From contig QEYB01000991.1 in assembly GCA_017562135.1 (NCBI GenBank), positions 310,001 to 374,000 of the forward strand: a DNA stretch of 64,000 bases. The letters run 5' to 3'. A model generated the notes under the pieces. That model was not told the origin of the DNA and ran no database searches. It saw only the letters and a list, made by a program, of their open reading frames with translations. Below are positions 63,301 to 64,000 of the stretch, one piece after another. The first letter of the stretch is position 1. Every line of letters begins with the position of its first letter. This DNA comes from Dipylidium caninum (Eukaryota > Platyhelminthes > Cestoda > Cyclophyllidea > Dipylidiidae). Made by a program: the position numbers and the translations under genes.

Positions 63301-63795
63301 AAATTGAGCAGATCAACCAAATGTTGCCGGAGGCAGGAAGGTATCTCCTACAACAAAAATAACGCGAACAAGGCTCTCTCTTGTGGCGAAATCAGATGGA
63401 AGAACGAAGAACATCGAAAGTAGATCTAATAATTAGCTAGCGTTGACAGCACAAAGCCTTAGATAGGACTGTATCTCGAGCCAACTAATGCCGCCGACTC
63501 TACCTCTAATTTCGCAGCCCAGTCGTGGCAACGCTCAAAGGAATTGACTGGTCCCGCGTGTTGTTTTCCTTTAACTGACAGGCATTCTGAGATGCCAGAG
63601 CTGGAACGAGAGAATGTGGTTGCCACTGTGGCAGGCGATACGACGCTGCGTGAGGAGCTGGACGCTCTGTTAGCGAAGGCCGACCCTCTGGTGGCGGAGC
63701 TCTACGTGCATCTCCTCCTTATCGGTGGTCGACGCAAGGACGTCTGCGAGTTCCTCATGCTTAACGTCGAGTACCGAGCCTCCGTCCTCATTGAG
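51400..63795 (+). CDS. VPS8: Vacuolar protein sorting-associated protein 8 homologue (CORVET subunit), 3'-partial
   Basis: Nineteen exons: 51400-51759, 51826-51880, 52448-52817, 52888-52938, 53420-53608, 54557-54820, 55573-55743, 56411-56521, 56585-56790, 56859-57231, 58281-58464, 58597-58623, 59118-59257, 59332-59543, 59574-59751, 59834-59982, 60845-61076, 62086-62333 and 63582-63795, encoding about 1245 residues. A low-complexity acidic N-terminus leads into a beta-propeller (FLAIGTDKGFIFVFD, LISGFANGCIAMW, FKRGMLGRSTLSACFFSGS). A long alpha-solenoid follows (SSVGGKLFILGKNS, LLHFGGAVDLLNMLTLAL, FCELVYRQQGNLVAVLSCLL). This order matches VPS8, a core CORVET subunit that binds Rab5 and tethers endosomes. 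The C-terminal RING domain lies past the window. Splicing phases all agree except inside exon 5. The start codon is the first ATG of an open exon and is less certain. Confidence 0.9.
52393..52420. repeat. Tandem repeat of an 11-mer (TATAATTGGGG, 2.5 copies)
   Basis: Two full copies and half of a third lie just upstream of the acceptor of VPS8 exon 3 (AG at 52446-52447), within its likely branch-point region. The repeat is exact. Confidence 0.9.
53420..53608 (+). CDS. VPS8: VPS8 exon 5, contains an apparent one-base frameshift
   Basis: The frame dictated by exon 4 gives SHGEISALSPLLP, which continues the VPS8 propeller, but runs into TAG at 53475-53477. The remainder of VPS8 (LLGSAMVVMASFTKVIVVAL) is read in the frame that begins CCA at 53420, and only that frame joins exon 6 in phase 0. 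The shift equals one missing base between about 53445 and 53475. No GT-AG intron fits there. Either a base was lost in sequencing or assembly, or the allele is broken. Confidence 0.75.
57757..57834. repeat. Perfect inverted repeat, 27-bp arms, 24-nt loop
   Basis: The left arm 57757-57783 (GACCATGATGTGTGGCTCGT then CAATTTC) is the exact reverse complement of 57808-57834. It lies in the 1049-nt intron between VPS8 exons 10 and 11, in the transcribed strand. The RNA would fold into a perfect 27-bp hairpin. Confidence 0.95.
58597..58623 (+). CDS. VPS8: VPS8 micro-exon 12 (27 nt)
   Basis: CCTTTCAG precedes 27 nt that complete a Val codon, encode GWMGNPFF and leave one base for exon 13 before donor GTAAGT. 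Phase and flanking exons agree. Its length is a multiple of three, so it could be skipped without breaking the frame. Confidence 0.7.
59332..59751 (+). CDS. VPS8: VPS8 exons 14-15 flanking a 30-nt intron
   Basis: Exon 14 (59332-59543) gives IFNLLLSLRTSSPERR and RLRILLHFGGAVDLL. Exon 15 (59574-59751) gives QRRQRLFNALVTCALDEAG and CFIGEQILLAENASLVF, both matching the VPS8 solenoid. The intron between them, 59544-59573, is only 30 nt (GTTAGT to TTTTTAG). Reading through it would hit a stop, so it must be removed. Confidence 0.85.
60845..63581 (+). other. VPS8: VPS8 exons 17-18 and long T-rich introns
   Basis: Exon 17 (60845-61076) and exon 18 (62086-62333) are separated by introns of 1009 nt and then 1248 nt, both T-rich on the sense strand and without other features. 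Exon 18 encodes LYARLDPIRCLLLLVKFLG and YEDISITIERPHHP, and joins exon 19 (PELERENVVATVAGD, FLMLNVEYRASVLIE) across a split Leu codon. Confidence 0.75.
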
Positions 63796-64000
63796 GTGGG
63801 TTCTCCCCTATACCTCGATGACTCCTGCGGATATCAGCGCACCGGCTTTGAGTGGAGACTTTGTGGTTTTCGTCCGTGTCAAAGTCATTGTATGAGCGGC
63901 CAAATCCCACTACTGTCGCCGAGGAGAGAGAATTCGAGCAGGCGCGCGTTGTCGTAATCACGAGCATTGCATGCTAATGCAGTCTGACCGTTATCATCCG
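63796..64000 (+). other. Start of next VPS8 intron, window end
   Basis: After the donor GTGGGT at 63796 the frame stays open for some distance, but it no longer matches VPS8. The remaining exons, including the expected C-terminal RING finger, are outside the window. Confidence 0.6.

Overview
The window looks like nuclear DNA of a flatworm, most probably a cestode. Genes are split into many short exons with clean GT-AG introns. Some introns are only 30-33 nt long and others run to several kb. T-rich introns mark the sense strand. No prokaryotic layout, rRNA, tRNA, CRISPR array or intact transposon was seen. The species assignment is inference; the exon models below come from reading the sequence and checking splice phase by hand.

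Layout. (1) 656-24863, plus strand: the cytoplasmic part of a receptor-type protein tyrosine phosphatase with two PTP domains and a long C-terminal tail. Its ectodomain lies upstream of the window. Both PTP domains have lost key catalytic positions. (2) 24864-33665: about 8.8 kb with no gene I can support, only simple repeats, a poly(A) signal and a short GC-rich open segment. (3) 33667-35394, plus strand: a small Maf-type bZIP transcription factor in two exons. (4) 36771-45391, plus strand: a seven-exon membrane protein with a signal peptide, DOMON domain and cytochrome b561 domain, of the ferric-chelate reductase (FRRS1) type. (5) 45738-49491, minus strand: an eleven-exon TXNDC11-like ER thioredoxin-fold protein, convergent with gene 4. 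(6) 51400-63795, plus strand: a VPS8-like subunit of the CORVET endosomal tethering complex, divergent from gene 5 and continuing past the right end; nineteen exons are visible.

The genes do not form an operon or a shared pathway. They are ordinary neighbours: a signalling receptor, a transcription factor, a redox membrane protein, an ER protein and an endosomal tether. The points most worth following up are the apparently dead tandem phosphatase, the loss of CxxC motifs in the TXNDC11-like protein, a one-base frameshift inside VPS8 exon 5, a perfect 27-bp hairpin in a VPS8 intron, and the mini-introns with a 5'-to-3' size gradient. I found no convincing previously undescribed system.
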